A DNA stretch of 64,000 nucleotides from CAYQNU01 sp964419055 (lineage in GTDB: Bacteria > Bacteroidota > Bacteroidia > Flavobacteriales_D > Parvicellaceae). The DNA lies in NCBI GenBank assembly GCA_964419055.1, contig CAYQNU010000002.1:1-64000 (forward strand). Direction: 5' to 3'. Position numbers and translations under genes: made by a program. Below are positions 17,801 through 26,385 of the stretch, piece by piece. The notes beneath the pieces were generated by a model. That model ran no database searches. It worked only from the letters and a program-made list of their open reading frames with translations, and was not told the DNA's origin. Position 1 is the first letter of the stretch, and every line of letters begins with the position of its first letter.

Positions 17801-19178
17801 AGGTATAAGTTACCGATGCATTTGTTACTGTTACGTTTGTTGCAGCACAAGTTGAAGGTGCCTGTCCGTTTGCATCTGTTTTAATAAAATGCATATTATG
17901 ACCGGTACCTGCTAAAGTATAGGAAACGCCAATATATCCTCCATCAGAGACTTGTTGTCCATGTGGAAAGATGGATGCAAAGTTAAAAGCGTGATTTCTT
18001 GCCCAGATTGTATTATTAGTAGCAGGATCAACTTTCATTAAGACATTTGAAAAACTTGTTACATTTAAGTAATTTAGCCAAACTGCATAATTACCATCAC
18101 TCGTTTCAAAAAAACGACTTGGAAGAAATGGTGCGTATGGCCCAATTACAGGAATTAATAAATTTGCGCCATATTTTCTAATCCAAGTAGGATTAGCCCA
18201 ACCACCTGAACCAGATAAACGCATTAATACACAAGGCCTAGTGTCCCCATCTGTAGCTGAAATCAACGGTAAACCAGTTGAAGTAAGCGAAGCAGACATC
18301 ATCGATTTACTTGTTTGACTAGTTGAATTACTTGGCACATCTAATTGTCTATGATAAGTAATAGCACCAGCAGTTGTTGTTTTTAAGAACATAGCATCTG
18401 TAGGTGTTGTATCATCACAGTCATCCGAATCATAAGTTGAGAAGGCATTATTTACATCATAATTACCCACGGCCACATAACCATCAGATACTTCAACTAC
18501 ATCAACAAAAGCGCCATCATTATAAATTCTATTACCAGCAGCAACAGAACCTGCATAATATCTGAATACATGATGCCACAAAACATTCCCAGAAGCATCA
18601 AACTTTACAATTAATGGAGATTGAATGGTTTCTGTAGCTGAACTACTGCAACTTGGTTGATTATTAGTTACTGAAACAAAATTGGTTTCTCCTCCTCCTG
18701 GGTTGTGACCCGTTACATAACCTACACAAATGTAACCACCATCGCTTGTTTTTTGAACTCTGTTAAAAAACGCACCCGTTGCCTGAGAAATGGAAAAATT
18801 TCTTCCTGAAATCAAATTTCCAGTTGCATCCAAAAACAATAAAAATGCGGGTCCACCATCATCTCCACCGCAAGCATAATATCTATTTAATGTATTATCT
18901 TTTTTAACATCGCCAAACATGTAGGCAATACCTCCCGAATATCTCTTTGACCATACAACATTACCAGATCCATCCACCTCTGTAAGTGAGGAAACAAATG
19001 GAATAAAGTTAGCATGAAAACCTGAAAACACATAGTTACCCGGTGTTAGAGCTTCGGTTGAAACAACCGGAATATCAAAAAGAGCAACATCATAGTTGAT
19101 TCTAAATGTTGATTGTGAATGTAATAACTGTACTGAAAACAATAAAATCAGTGCACTGGTTAACTTTTTCATAAGCAT
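14811..19178 (-). CDS. T9SS type B surface protein with PKD-like and SprB repeats
   Basis: 1455 aa. A signal peptide (LILLFSVQLLHSQ) precedes a T9SS-type beta-propeller region (~25-440) with motifs such as TSDGGYICVGYVTG and VSDGYVAVGNYDV. About five PKD/Ig-like domains follow (~520-990; SNSPIC.G..LNLT, ATYAWTGPNGF). Four SprB repeats span ~995-1300 (ITQPNQLVISETITAAACGSTNG...). A type B C-terminal domain ends it (FLPNIFSPNGDGNNDELC ... IYDRWGELVFES ... GNLNLVR). ATG at 19178 follows MLMKK; the second Met is equally possible. It is the first gene of the six-gene run and has a hairpin terminator just upstream that separates it from the 19408 gene. Confidence 0.92.
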   Translation of the reverse strand: MLMKKLTSALILLFSVQLLHSQSTFRINYDVALFDIPVVSTEALTPGNYVFSGFHANFIPFVSSLTEVDGSGNVVWSKRYSGGIAYMFGDVKKDNTLNRYYACGGDDGGPAFLLFLDATGNLISGRNFSISQATGAFFNRVQKTSDGGYICVGYVTGHNPGGGETNFVSVTNNQPSCSSSATETIQSPLIVKFDASGNVLWHHVFRYYAGSVAAGNRIYNDGAFVDVVEVSDGYVAVGNYDVNNAFSTYDSDDCDDTTPTDAMFLKTTTAGAITYHRQLDVPSNSTSQTSKSMMSASLTSTGLPLISATDGDTRPCVLMRLSGSGGWANPTWIRKYGANLLIPVIGPYAPFLPSRFFETSDGNYAVWLNYLNVTSFSNVLMKVDPATNNTIWARNHAFNFASIFPHGQQVSDGGYIGVSYTLAGTGHNMHFIKTDANGQAPSTCAATNVTVTNASVTYTYGTPIYNSWNSGTVTNGNATPLVTPITPTSTVDCIQTVCTPPAAPVGVTATPATICSGSSSVINVSPLVSGVNYNVYTAATGGTNLGAIPQTVSPTGTTTYYVEAVNSADPLCVSTTRTPITVTVNNAPTATVGSNSPICAGQTLNLTNNTFAGATYAWTGPNGFNSTSANPSIPSATTAATGTYTLIITNNGCPSAPATVNVTVAAPPTATAGSNTPICVGAPINLTANTVAGATYTWTGPNTFSSSVEDPTITSATTVMAGTYNLTVAVGTCTATSSTTVVVNAAPTVTVPSSGLVCVGGTLNLTPSTGGTWSSSNAGIASITNGGVVTGVGAGTANMTFTNSTTGCSSNPTSGTITVNPIPTATASSNSPVCVGSPINLSGSASTGTYSWTGPNGFISSIQNPTIGASTTAMAGTYSLIITENGCQSTAATTTVVVNTLPTITASATPTTICAGNTITLTSGGGATYTWTGPNTFGSSLQNPTITSATTAASGTYTVTGVAANGCSNSATVLVNVTNGPTVSISPNNIACNGGTTGSAFVNVSGTAPYTYLWTPTGQTGQTASNLTAGSYSVLVSDANGCQSTATTTLTEPSAITLASSSTPSSCTTPTGSATVNASGGAGGFTYFWAPSGGTSNTAVNIAAGSYTVTVTDANFCQQTATVNVPSVNGPTVTLTGVNNVTCFGGTNGSATAVASLGTPGYTYLWSPSGGNAASATGLTSGSYTVTVTDNAGCTTSETVTITQPNQLVISETITAAACGSTNGGISLAVTGGTGAYTYSWTPSSVSGSSASNLAGGAYSVVVTDALGCNLTESYVVTVSGSLNVSLDPEVSDILQGDSVLLTTTVVPANAGYTFTWNPSTDLSCLTCANPFASPNETTTYVVTVTSPDGCTGTDTAVVNVEIVCGDYFLPNIFSPNGDGNNDELCLLGNCIEKFDLKIYDRWGELVFESQDQSVCWDGKFKGQIMNTATYVYVMEITLTTGELIKEQGNLNLVR

Positions 19179-19229
19179 TATTTAACAGTTTATCATAATA
19201 ATTCACAAAATTATCGAAAAAACAAAAAC

Positions 19230-19257
19230 AAAATTAGGGGGCTAGCCCCTCAATTTT
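19230..19257 (-). terminator. Rho-independent terminator
   Basis: AAAATTAGGGG and CCCCT-c-AATTTT form an 11-bp stem with one bulged C and the loop GCTAG. On the minus strand it is followed by a T-rich tail. It ends transcription arriving from 19408-20144 before the adhesin run. Confidence 0.6.
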
Positions 19258-19352
19258 GGATTATCCTTTAACAATTAGTTAACAATTCATCTTTTTCAAC
19301 TAATTGATTGTCAAACACAATGTACCATACTTAGGGTTTATTAAAAATAAAA

Positions 19353-19384
19353 AAGCCCTACTTCATTGCTGAAAGTGGAGCTTA
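19353..19384 (-). terminator. Possible terminator after the small lipoprotein gene
   Basis: Imperfect hairpin: AAGC...ACTT pairs with AAGT...GCTT around the loop CATTGCTG. An A-run lies on its plus-strand left side, which is a T-run for the minus strand. It is 24 bp beyond the stop of the 19408 gene. Confidence 0.45.
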
Positions 19385-19407
19385 AACCAAAACTGTATGT
19401 CTTGAAA

Positions 19408-19602
19408 TTATTTCTTGTGATGTTCTTTCCCGTGTCCAGATGATTTTCCTTTTTCAGGTTTTGTAGTCTTAGGATGATGTGGATTATTGGTGTTTTTGTA
19501 CCAACCTTTGTGTTTTCCACTGTCTTTCTCAACTAAAACCAAACATGAAGTTGCGCTGAAATGGGTTATTAAACTGATAAGAATTATATTGTTAAATTTC
19601 AT
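19408..19602 (-). CDS. Small Lys/His/Gly-rich lipoprotein
   Basis: 64 aa. An N-terminal hydrophobic stretch ends in a lipobox-like ATSC at residue ~19, so the mature protein would start at Cys. The rest is low-complexity and basic (KGWYKNTNNPHHPKTTKPEKGKSSGHGKEHHKK). ATG at 19602. It follows the beta-barrel gene by 35 bp on the same strand and is followed by a hairpin. A different-frame reading of the same bases (19341-19532) has no signal sequence and is judged a shadow. Function unknown; the His-rich tail could bind metal, which is only a guess. Confidence 0.6.
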   Translation of the reverse strand: MKFNNIILISLITHFSATSCLVLVEKDSGKHKGWYKNTNNPHHPKTTKPEKGKSSGHGKEHHKK

Positions 19603-19637
19603 TTTTATAGTGTATTAGATGTTGAAAAAATAAGTAA

Positions 19638-20144
19638 TTATAGTCTTAAAGAAATACCAAACTTTCCTCCAGAAAAAGCATTTCCTCCTCCAAATTCTAG
19701 ATTTACTCCAAAACGACTATTAAAATAATATCTAAATCCAATTTGTCCACCTACTCCAAGACCTGAACTGTATCCACCAGGATAATCCTTGGAAGAATTC
19801 CAATGGTAAAAACCGATATTAATACCCGCATACACATCCCAGTTGGTAGGTATTTTTAATAAACTATTGAAATGATAATTGGCATTACCTGAAAAACCAA
19901 GAATATTATGATTATAACGATAATCATTGTATCTATCGTGATAAGCTCGGTAAGAAAATTCGAATCCAAGGGTTACATCTTTGTGAACTCCGAAATCCAT
20001 TCCCACATAAACAGGTACACCCCAGCTGGATAAACCCACTCCCATATTGAGTTGTGATTGACCTTTAGCAATGGGTCCTTGTGAAAACAATGTGGTTGAT
20101 GTAAGTGTAATTAACATCAGTAATGCATAGTAATTTTTTTTCAT
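19638..20144 (-). CDS. Outer-membrane beta-barrel protein
   Basis: 168 aa from the ATG at 20144, where a signal peptide begins (MKKNYYALLMLITLTSTTLFSQ). A longer frame to 20231 adds 29 residues without signal character and is rejected. The body alternates hydrophobic and polar strands with many Gly and aromatic residues (GVGLSSWGVPVYVGMDFGVHKDVTLGFEFSYRAY...), and ends LEFGGGNAFSGGKFGISLRL, typical of small 8-strand OmpA/OmpW-like barrels. No specific family recognised. Confidence 0.75.
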   Translation of the reverse strand: MKKNYYALLMLITLTSTTLFSQGPIAKGQSQLNMGVGLSSWGVPVYVGMDFGVHKDVTLGFEFSYRAYHDRYNDYRYNHNILGFSGNANYHFNSLLKIPTNWDVYAGINIGFYHWNSSKDYPGGYSSGLGVGGQIGFRYYFNSRFGVNLEFGGGNAFSGGKFGISLRL

Positions 20145-20523
20145 AAAATATTTTAAGTAACTAATTAATGTAAACCAATTCTTTATAATTGATTCTACAT
20201 TACGCTTCTGGCGCTTCAGACTGAAACTCATTTTTCAGTGCTGCAAAGTTGAGCTGAATAGTCGCAAAAAGTGGTACATAAATCCTGTTATAAGTTACAT
20301 AATTAACAGATAGCTGAACAATGAGTCCTTTTCATTTATAGAAAAGAATCCTTTTTTATTAGGATTTATTAATGAAAATTATGTTTTTTTTAGGTGTTTA
20401 AATGTAACCAACATTTACACTCAAAAATCATTCGAAGTAATTTACTGTAGAAAAATCAATTTACCAAATGTTTGTTTTAGGTAAAGTTATGTACCTTCGC
20501 CTTTCAACTCATTTATACAACCT
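20145..20523. other. Intergenic region between divergent genes
   Basis: 379 bp, AT-rich, between the minus-strand barrel gene and the plus-strand FAD oxidase. The last 53 bp hold a plausible promoter (20471-20499). The rest shows no ORF, RNA or repeat that I can support. Confidence 0.6.
20471..20499 (+). promoter_or_regulatory. Putative promoter of the FAD oxidase gene
   Basis: TTTG at 20471-20474 and TACCTTCG at 20492-20499, a one-mismatch TAnnTTTG, separated by 17 nt. The ATG is at 20524. Confidence 0.35.
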
Positions 20524-21930
20524 ATGAATTATACTTCTGTACTTCCGCTGCATATTACCGAGCTCACAAACTTGTTGGGTGAAAATACTGTTTTTGATTC
20601 TGCAGAAGTGCTGAAACAGTATGGAAGTGATCACACAGAAGATTTTTCATTTCCTCCAGCTGTTTTGGTAAAACCCAATTCAACTGAGCAAGTAGCATTG
20701 GTAATGAAATATGCCTTTGAGAACACGATACCTGTTACACCCATTGGTGCTTTGACCGGTTTGAGTGGTGGAGCTTTGAGTGTTATGAAGGGTATTGGAC
20801 TTTCTACAGAAAGATTAAATAAAATAATTGAAATAGACGAAAAAAATCTCCAAGTCACAGTTGAACCCGCGGTTATTACCCAAGTGTTGCAAAACGCTGT
20901 TCAAGAAAAAGGATTGTTTTATGCTCCTGATCCTGCAAGTCGGGGTACGTGTTCGATAGGCGGAAATTTAGCCGAAAATTCAGGAGGTCCAAGAGCGGTA
21001 AAATATGGGGTTACAAAGGATTTTGTTTTGAATTTAGAAGTTGTATTACCCGATGGAAACATCATTTGGACGGGAGCCAATACGCTCAAAAATAGTACGG
21101 GTTACAACATCACTCAATTGATGGTAGGGAGTGAGGGTACATTAGGTATCATTACCAAGGCCGTTTTAAAACTACTTCCCTACCCTAAGGAGAATTTATT
21201 ATTGTTAGTTCCATTCTTTTCAGCTGAAAAAGCCTGTGAAGCGGTTTCGGCTATTTTTAGAGCTGGCATAACTCCTTCTGCTATGGAATTTATGGAAAAA
21301 GATGCTATTTTATGGACATTAAAATTTGTAGATAATCCACCAAGCATTACTATTAAAGATGAACATCAAGCTCACTTATTGATTGAAGTGGATGGCAATG
21401 ATTTAAATACATTGTATTCAGATTGCGAAAAAATGAGTGCTGTTTTAGAACAATATGAATGTGATGAAATTTTGTTTGCTGATTCCCAAGCTCAAAAAGA
21501 TGCATTGTGGTTTTTAAGAAGACGGGTCGGTGAAGCAGTTAAAGCCAATTCTGTATACAAGGAAGAAGATACGGTTGTACCTCGATACGAATTAGCAAAT
21601 CTATTAAAGGGTGTAAAACAAATTGGCGCTAAATACGGTTTTCAATCGGTTTGTTATGGACATGCAGGTGACGGTAATTTACACATAAATATAATAAAAG
21701 GAAGCTTGAGTGATGCCGCTTGGAAAGATGAATTACCCCTTGGTATTCGAGAGATATTTAAACTTACTGTTAGTCTAGGTGGCACATTATCGGGTGAGCA
21801 TGGAATTGGCTTTGTACAAAAACACTACATGGACATAGCCTTTACATCTGTAGAACTCCAATTAATGAAAAATATTAAAAATGTTTTTGACCCAAAGGGA
21901 ATTATGAATCCCGGAAAGATATTTTTATAA
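20524..21930 (+). CDS. FAD-binding oxidase, GlcD / D-lactate dehydrogenase family
   Basis: 468 aa, a full-length member of the vanillyl-alcohol-oxidase fold family. The PCMH-type FAD-binding region is at ~45-220 (VTPIGALTGLSGGALS, APDPASRGTCSIGGNLAENSGG, NSTGYNITQLMVGSEGTLG). The C-terminal FAD-oxidase domain holds the usual GHAGDGNLHIN and GEHGIG motifs (~380 and ~425). It should oxidise a 2-hydroxyacid such as glycolate or D-lactate to the 2-oxoacid. No GlcE/GlcF or Fe-S partner is nearby, so the substrate and electron acceptor cannot be set. Single gene with its own promoter. Confidence 0.88.
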   Translation: MNYTSVLPLHITELTNLLGENTVFDSAEVLKQYGSDHTEDFSFPPAVLVKPNSTEQVALVMKYAFENTIPVTPIGALTGLSGGALSVMKGIGLSTERLNKIIEIDEKNLQVTVEPAVITQVLQNAVQEKGLFYAPDPASRGTCSIGGNLAENSGGPRAVKYGVTKDFVLNLEVVLPDGNIIWTGANTLKNSTGYNITQLMVGSEGTLGIITKAVLKLLPYPKENLLLLVPFFSAEKACEAVSAIFRAGITPSAMEFMEKDAILWTLKFVDNPPSITIKDEHQAHLLIEVDGNDLNTLYSDCEKMSAVLEQYECDEILFADSQAQKDALWFLRRRVGEAVKANSVYKEEDTVVPRYELANLLKGVKQIGAKYGFQSVCYGHAGDGNLHINIIKGSLSDAAWKDELPLGIREIFKLTVSLGGTLSGEHGIGFVQKHYMDIAFTSVELQLMKNIKNVFDPKGIMNPGKIFL

Positions 21931-22097
21931 GATCAGGTTATTTTCAAATCATCAATTCAATTTATTCTCCGTTAATATAGGTACTTATTTTTTATTTTTT
22001 ATTAAAAATCTACCTTTATAATATCTTTCAAACCGCTTGGTTTTGAATAATTTGGGTTACACAAATTCAATCTAAAATACTTTTTATAAATTCTCTA

Positions 22098-22127
22098 TTG
22101 GCAAATGAGCAATAATCATTACTTTTG
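22098..22127 (+). promoter_or_regulatory. Bacteroidota-type promoter of the E1 gene
   Basis: -33 TTG at 22098-22100, a 19-nt spacer, -7 TACTTTTG at 22120-22127, and the ATG at 22162. Good agreement with TTG-N19-TAnnTTTG. Confidence 0.55.
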
Positions 22128-22161
22128 TCACTGATTGATTTTTATATAAAGTTTGATTAGT

Positions 22162-24597
22162 ATGTCTGCAACACAAGAAAGTATCACACAAGAAATGACA
22201 AATATTGACGAAATAAAAAATGAAATTATCAATGATTTCAAATTGGCTTGTTTAAGTCGTGAAGCTTCTCTACTGGGTAGAAAAGAAGTTTTGACCGGTA
22301 AAGCGAAATTTGGAATTTTTGGTGATGGAAAGGAGTTAGCCCAAATAGCAATGGCTAAACAATTTCAAAATGGAGACTTTCGTTCAGGATATTACCGAGA
22401 TCAAACTTTTATGATGGCTATTGGTGCGTTAACAGTTCAGCAGTATTTTGCTGCCTTATATGCACATACGGATGTCAATCAAGAACCTTCTTCGGCTGGT
22501 CGTCAAATGGGGGGGCATTATGCTACTCGAAATTTGAATGCAGACGGTAGTTGGAAAAACTTAATGCAACAAAAAAACTCTTCTGCCGATATCTCCCCTA
22601 CTGCTGGTCAAATGCCACGTTTATTAGGATTAGCTCAAGCTTCTAAAGTATATCGTCAACAAAAAGATTTAAAATCATTCACAAATTTTAGTGACAATGG
22701 AAACGAAGTTGCTTTTGGAACGATAGGTGATGCAAGTACCAGTGAAGGTTTATTTTGGGAAACCATCAATGCAGCTGGTGTGTTGCAAGTACCCATGGTA
22801 ATGAGTGTTTGGGATGATGGTTGGGGAATTTCGGTACCTAAGCATTTCCAAACTACCAAAGCCAGTATTTCTGAAGCTTTGGCAGGTTTTGCCAAAAAAG
22901 AGGGCGATGTAAACGGATATCAAATTTATAAAGTAAAGGGTTGGGATTATCCTTCTTTAATTAAAGTGTATGAAGAAGCTGTGGAATATACACGCGAACA
23001 CCATGTTCCTTCATTGATTCACGTTGAAGAAGTTACTCAACCACAAGGACATTCTACTTCTGGTTCACATGAGCGTTACAAAAGTAAAGAGCAATTGGAA
23101 TGGACAACGGAATATGATTGTGTAAATCAATTTAAAAAATGGATTGTTGGACATAAATTTCCGGATGGAAGCATCATTGCTACTGAGGAAGAATTGAATG
23201 TTATTGCTGAAAATGCGAAAAAAGAAGTTAGGTCGGAGCAAAAAAAGGCTTGGGCAAACTTTGTTGAAGATTTGAATAAAGATGCGCAATCACTCTACCC
23301 AATTTTAAACCAATTAGCCGAAAGTAGTTCTAACAAAGTTTTCATTACCAAAATAATAGAAGATTTACAAAAAACCATAGAACCTATACGAAGAGATATT
23401 TTTGGTGCGGCAAAAAAAGCATTACGTTATGTTAGAAACGAACAAAGTGTTGCTAAAACTGCTTTACAAAATTGGTTGAATCAAAAAAATAAAGAAGCTA
23501 CTGAAAAATACAGTTCATATCTCTATTCTGAGTCTGAATGGAGTCCACTTAAAGTTAAAGAAGTAGCACCGTCCTATAGTTTTGATGCCGAAATTGTTGA
23601 TGGAAGATTGGTGTTAAGAGATAATTTTAAATATATCTTTGAAAACCGACCTGAAGTATTAATCTTTGGTGAAGATGCTGGTAAAATTGGTGGTGTAAAT
23701 CAGTCCTTGGAAGGAATGCAAGAGCAATTTGGAGAATTACGAGTAGCTGATACAGGTATTCGTGAAGCTACTATAATTGGTCAAGGTATTGGGATGGCTA
23801 TGAGAGGATTAAGACCGATTGCTGAAATCCAATATTTGGATTATTTGCTTTATTGCTTGCAATTGATGAGTGATGATTTGGCAACCGTTCAATACCGTAC
23901 AAAAGGTGGTCAAAAAGCACCTTTAATCATCAGTACTCGAGGTCACCGTTTGGAGGGTGTTTGGCACGCTGGATCGCCTATGGCTGGTATTATTAATTTG
24001 GTAAGAGGTATTCACGTTTGTGTTCCAAGAAATATGACCAAAGCAGCTGGTTTTTATAATACGTTACTTCAAGGTGATGACCCTGCCTTAGTTGTTGAAT
24101 GTTTGAATGGTTATCGTTCAAAAGAAAAAATGCCGAACAATATCGGTGTATTTACAACACCACTAGGAATACCTGAAGTGGTAAGAGAAGGTTCTGACAT
24201 AACGGTAGTAAGTTACGGCTCAACGTTTAATTTGTGTGAAATAGCAGCTCAGCAATTGCAAGAAGCAGGAATTTCTGTTGAATTGATTGATGTGCAAACG
24301 TTATTACCATTTGATATTAATCATAGCATTGTAGAATCGTTGAAAAAAACCAATAAAATTATTTTCATTGATGAAGATGTTGAAGGTGGAACTACTGCCT
24401 TTATGATGCAACAAGTATTGCAAAAACAACATGGTTATTATCATTTAGATGCCGAACCAAAAACGTTGACTGCAAAAGATCATCGCACGCCTTATGGATC
24501 TGATGGTGATTATTTCACTAAACCCAGTGTGGACGACATTTATGATGCTATTTACAGTATGATGAATGAGTATAATCCAACTGATTTTCCATTATAA
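22162..24597 (+). CDS. Fused 2-oxoacid dehydrogenase E1 component (alpha + beta)
   Basis: 811 aa from the ATG at 22162; an upstream TTG at 22153 adds only three residues. The alpha half (~1-460) carries the thiamine-diphosphate region GDASTSEGLFWETINAAGV...WDDGWGIS. The beta half (~475-805) carries FGEDAGKIGGVNQSLEGMQEQFG, GIGMAMRGLRPIAEIQY and STRGHRLEGVWHAGSPM. It decarboxylates a branched-chain 2-oxoacid or pyruvate and passes the acyl group to the lipoyl arm of E2. The alpha-beta fusion is common in Bacteroidota. The usual GDG...N of the ThDP motif reads GDA...D here; related Bacteroidota sequences, as I recall them, share this. No E2 or E3 gene is adjacent. fabI follows after 31 bp, probably on one transcript. 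Confidence 0.9.
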   Translation: MSATQESITQEMTNIDEIKNEIINDFKLACLSREASLLGRKEVLTGKAKFGIFGDGKELAQIAMAKQFQNGDFRSGYYRDQTFMMAIGALTVQQYFAALYAHTDVNQEPSSAGRQMGGHYATRNLNADGSWKNLMQQKNSSADISPTAGQMPRLLGLAQASKVYRQQKDLKSFTNFSDNGNEVAFGTIGDASTSEGLFWETINAAGVLQVPMVMSVWDDGWGISVPKHFQTTKASISEALAGFAKKEGDVNGYQIYKVKGWDYPSLIKVYEEAVEYTREHHVPSLIHVEEVTQPQGHSTSGSHERYKSKEQLEWTTEYDCVNQFKKWIVGHKFPDGSIIATEEELNVIAENAKKEVRSEQKKAWANFVEDLNKDAQSLYPILNQLAESSSNKVFITKIIEDLQKTIEPIRRDIFGAAKKALRYVRNEQSVAKTALQNWLNQKNKEATEKYSSYLYSESEWSPLKVKEVAPSYSFDAEIVDGRLVLRDNFKYIFENRPEVLIFGEDAGKIGGVNQSLEGMQEQFGELRVADTGIREATIIGQGIGMAMRGLRPIAEIQYLDYLLYCLQLMSDDLATVQYRTKGGQKAPLIISTRGHRLEGVWHAGSPMAGIINLVRGIHVCVPRNMTKAAGFYNTLLQGDDPALVVECLNGYRSKEKMPNNIGVFTTPLGIPEVVREGSDITVVSYGSTFNLCEIAAQQLQEAGISVELIDVQTLLPFDINHSIVESLKKTNKIIFIDEDVEGGTTAFMMQQVLQKQHGYYHLDAEPKTLTAKDHRTPYGSDGDYFTKPSVDDIYDAIYSMMNEYNPTDFPL

Positions 24598-24628
24598 ATT
24601 AACTAACTAAAAACAAAAAATATACAGT

Positions 24629-25435
24629 ATGTCAAATAACTTATTGAAAGGAAAAAAAGGAATTATTTTCGGTGCATTAAATGACCAATCAATCGCTTGG
24701 AAAGTTGCTTTAGAAGCTCATGCTCAAGGAGCTCAATTTGTATTAACGAATGCTCCTATTGCTATGCGTATGGGAGAAATAAATGAATTGGCTGCCATTA
24801 CTAATTCTCAAGTAATTCCTGCCGATGCCACTTCAGTAGAAGATTTAGAGAATCTTTTCTCAAAAGCTCAAGAAATTTTAGGTGGTAAATTAGATTTTGT
24901 ATTGCATTCAATTGGAATGTCACCAAATGTTCGTAAGAAAAAACATTATACAGATATAAATTATGAGTGGTACAAACAGACATTGGATGTTTCAGCTACT
25001 TCGCTACACAAAACGTTGGCAGTAGCTATGAAACAAGATGCATTAAACGATTGGTCGAGTGTTGTGGCCTTATCATACATTGCCGCTCAACGTATTTTCC
25101 CAGATTATAATGATATGGCTGATGCTAAATCATTGTTAGAATCTATTGCTCGAAGCTTTGGATACCACTATGGAATTGCTAAAAAAGTTCGTATTAATAC
25201 GATTTCTCAATCACCAACAGTTACAACAGCTGGAAGCGGTGTAACAGGATTTGATAAATTCATTAGCTATGCTGAGCAAATGAGCCCTCTTGGAAATGCT
25301 TCTGCCGAGGCTTGTGCTAATTATTGTGTAGTAATGTTCTCTGATATGACTCGTTATGTAACGATGCAGAACTTATTCCACGATGGAGGGTTCTCAGCAG
25401 TTGGTGTAACCACACCTGTTATGGATAAGATGTAA
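24629..25435 (+). CDS. fabI: Enoyl-[acyl-carrier-protein] reductase [NADH]
   Basis: 268 aa short-chain dehydrogenase of the FabI group. The N-terminal cofactor motif reads KGKKGIIFGALNDQSIAWKVA, and LTNAPIAMRMGEI follows, as in other Bacteroidota FabI. The catalytic pair is Tyr-x6-Lys in DYNDMADAKSLLESIAR. The SPTVTTAGSGVTGFDKF segment matches the substrate-binding loop, and it ends NLFHDGGFSAVGVTTPVM. It does the last reduction of each fatty-acid elongation cycle. It is 31 bp after the E1 gene; a branched-chain 2-oxoacid dehydrogenase supplies starter units for iso-fatty acids, so the pairing makes sense. A strong terminator follows. Confidence 0.93.
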   Translation: MSNNLLKGKKGIIFGALNDQSIAWKVALEAHAQGAQFVLTNAPIAMRMGEINELAAITNSQVIPADATSVEDLENLFSKAQEILGGKLDFVLHSIGMSPNVRKKKHYTDINYEWYKQTLDVSATSLHKTLAVAMKQDALNDWSSVVALSYIAAQRIFPDYNDMADAKSLLESIARSFGYHYGIAKKVRINTISQSPTVTTAGSGVTGFDKFISYAEQMSPLGNASAEACANYCVVMFSDMTRYVTMQNLFHDGGFSAVGVTTPVMDKM

Positions 25436-25460
25436 TTGAATTTAAATTCATGTAAACTAA

Positions 25461-25499
25461 AAATCCCCAATCATAGTAGTATGATTGGGGATTTTTTTT
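25461..25499 (+). terminator. Rho-independent terminator after fabI
   Basis: A perfect 14-bp stem: 25461-25474 (AAATCCCCAATCAT) pairs with 25481-25494 (ATGATTGGGGATTT). Loop AGTAGT, then a T-run. It could also end the convergent minus-strand gene at 25528. Confidence 0.9.
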
Positions 25500-25527
25500 G
25501 GGGTGAATTTAAACAAACAAAAAAGTA

Positions 25528-26385
25528 CTATCCTTTAACAAACTTAAATGATTTTGTGCCAACTGAAGTGGAGTAATTAATCAAATAAACACCGTTAGCT
25601 AAATGATTCAAATCAATTACTGAATTTCCGTTTACAGATTTTTGAGCAATAACAACACCTGACATGGCAACTACTTCATACGCTACTACTTCTGTTGTGG
25701 TAACAAACAATTTGTTATCAGCAGCATACAATGTGGCTCCAATTTCCAATTCATTGATTGACATTACACCTCCTGCTCCCATATCACCAGCAATAATGGA
25801 TGTATTTGGCGTAGTTTCATAAGCATAACTGTGAATAGTTCCAGAAGTTGACCCAGTCGTACAACTTACTCTTATCCAACCATAATGAGTAGCTCCGCTA
25901 ATTTCAAAACGAACACCAACGTATTTATAACCTACCCCTCTGAATTTACCCACATTCGTAATAGGTGTTCCACTTGGTTGAGCAGCATCAACGCTTAAAC
26001 CAACAGATGGATAAAATGCGGGAGTAGCCGAATTGATATAATTTTGTGTTGCCCCAATACTTTGAACATTATTGATGGAATCAGCAACCAATAATGTTTC
26101 GGTGCCTAATAATTGAGTAGTGCCAGCGATGTATGTATTTCCATAGGTGTTTACAGCCACACCAGTAATTACAGCTTGAATAAAACCACCAATAACTGTA
26201 TCTGCTTTATTAGCATAAATAGTTAATTCGGGAGTTAAATCGTTATTAAAATCAACGTTATATCCTTCTCCCGCGTAGGTTGAATTAATGGTAATTGGAG
26301 ACGGTAATTCTGTATAAACAACTTGAGAAAAAGCAGTTGTAGCTGCACAAAAAGTTAAAAAAGTAAGTATAGATTTTTTCATCAT
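25528..26385 (-). CDS. Secreted protein with T9SS type A C-terminal sorting domain
   Basis: 285 aa from the first of two tandem ATGs (26385/26382), where a signal peptide begins (MMKKSILTFLTFCAATTAFSQ). A further upstream ATG at 26409 lacks signal features. The middle is a beta-rich, Ser/Thr/Gly-rich domain of unknown function (GYKYVGVRFEISGATHYGWIRVSC), a pattern common in T9SS cargo. The last ~75 residues are a type A domain (LYAADNKLFV...VVAYEVVAMSGVVIAQKSVNGNSVIDLNHLANGVYLINYS...SFKFVKG). It should cross the outer membrane by T9SS and be attached or released after cleavage. Monocistronic, convergent with fabI. Confidence 0.85.
   Translation of the reverse strand: MMKKSILTFLTFCAATTAFSQVVYTELPSPITINSTYAGEGYNVDFNNDLTPELTIYANKADTVIGGFIQAVITGVAVNTYGNTYIAGTTQLLGTETLLVADSINNVQSIGATQNYINSATPAFYPSVGLSVDAAQPSGTPITNVGKFRGVGYKYVGVRFEISGATHYGWIRVSCTTGSTSGTIHSYAYETTPNTSIIAGDMGAGGVMSINELEIGATLYAADNKLFVTTTEVVAYEVVAMSGVVIAQKSVNGNSVIDLNHLANGVYLINYSTSVGTKSFKFVKG

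Noticed and set aside
19341..19532. 63-codon minus ORF overlapping the small lipoprotein gene
   Set aside because: It has no signal sequence and overlaps the better-supported lipoprotein frame (19408-19602) and its terminator.
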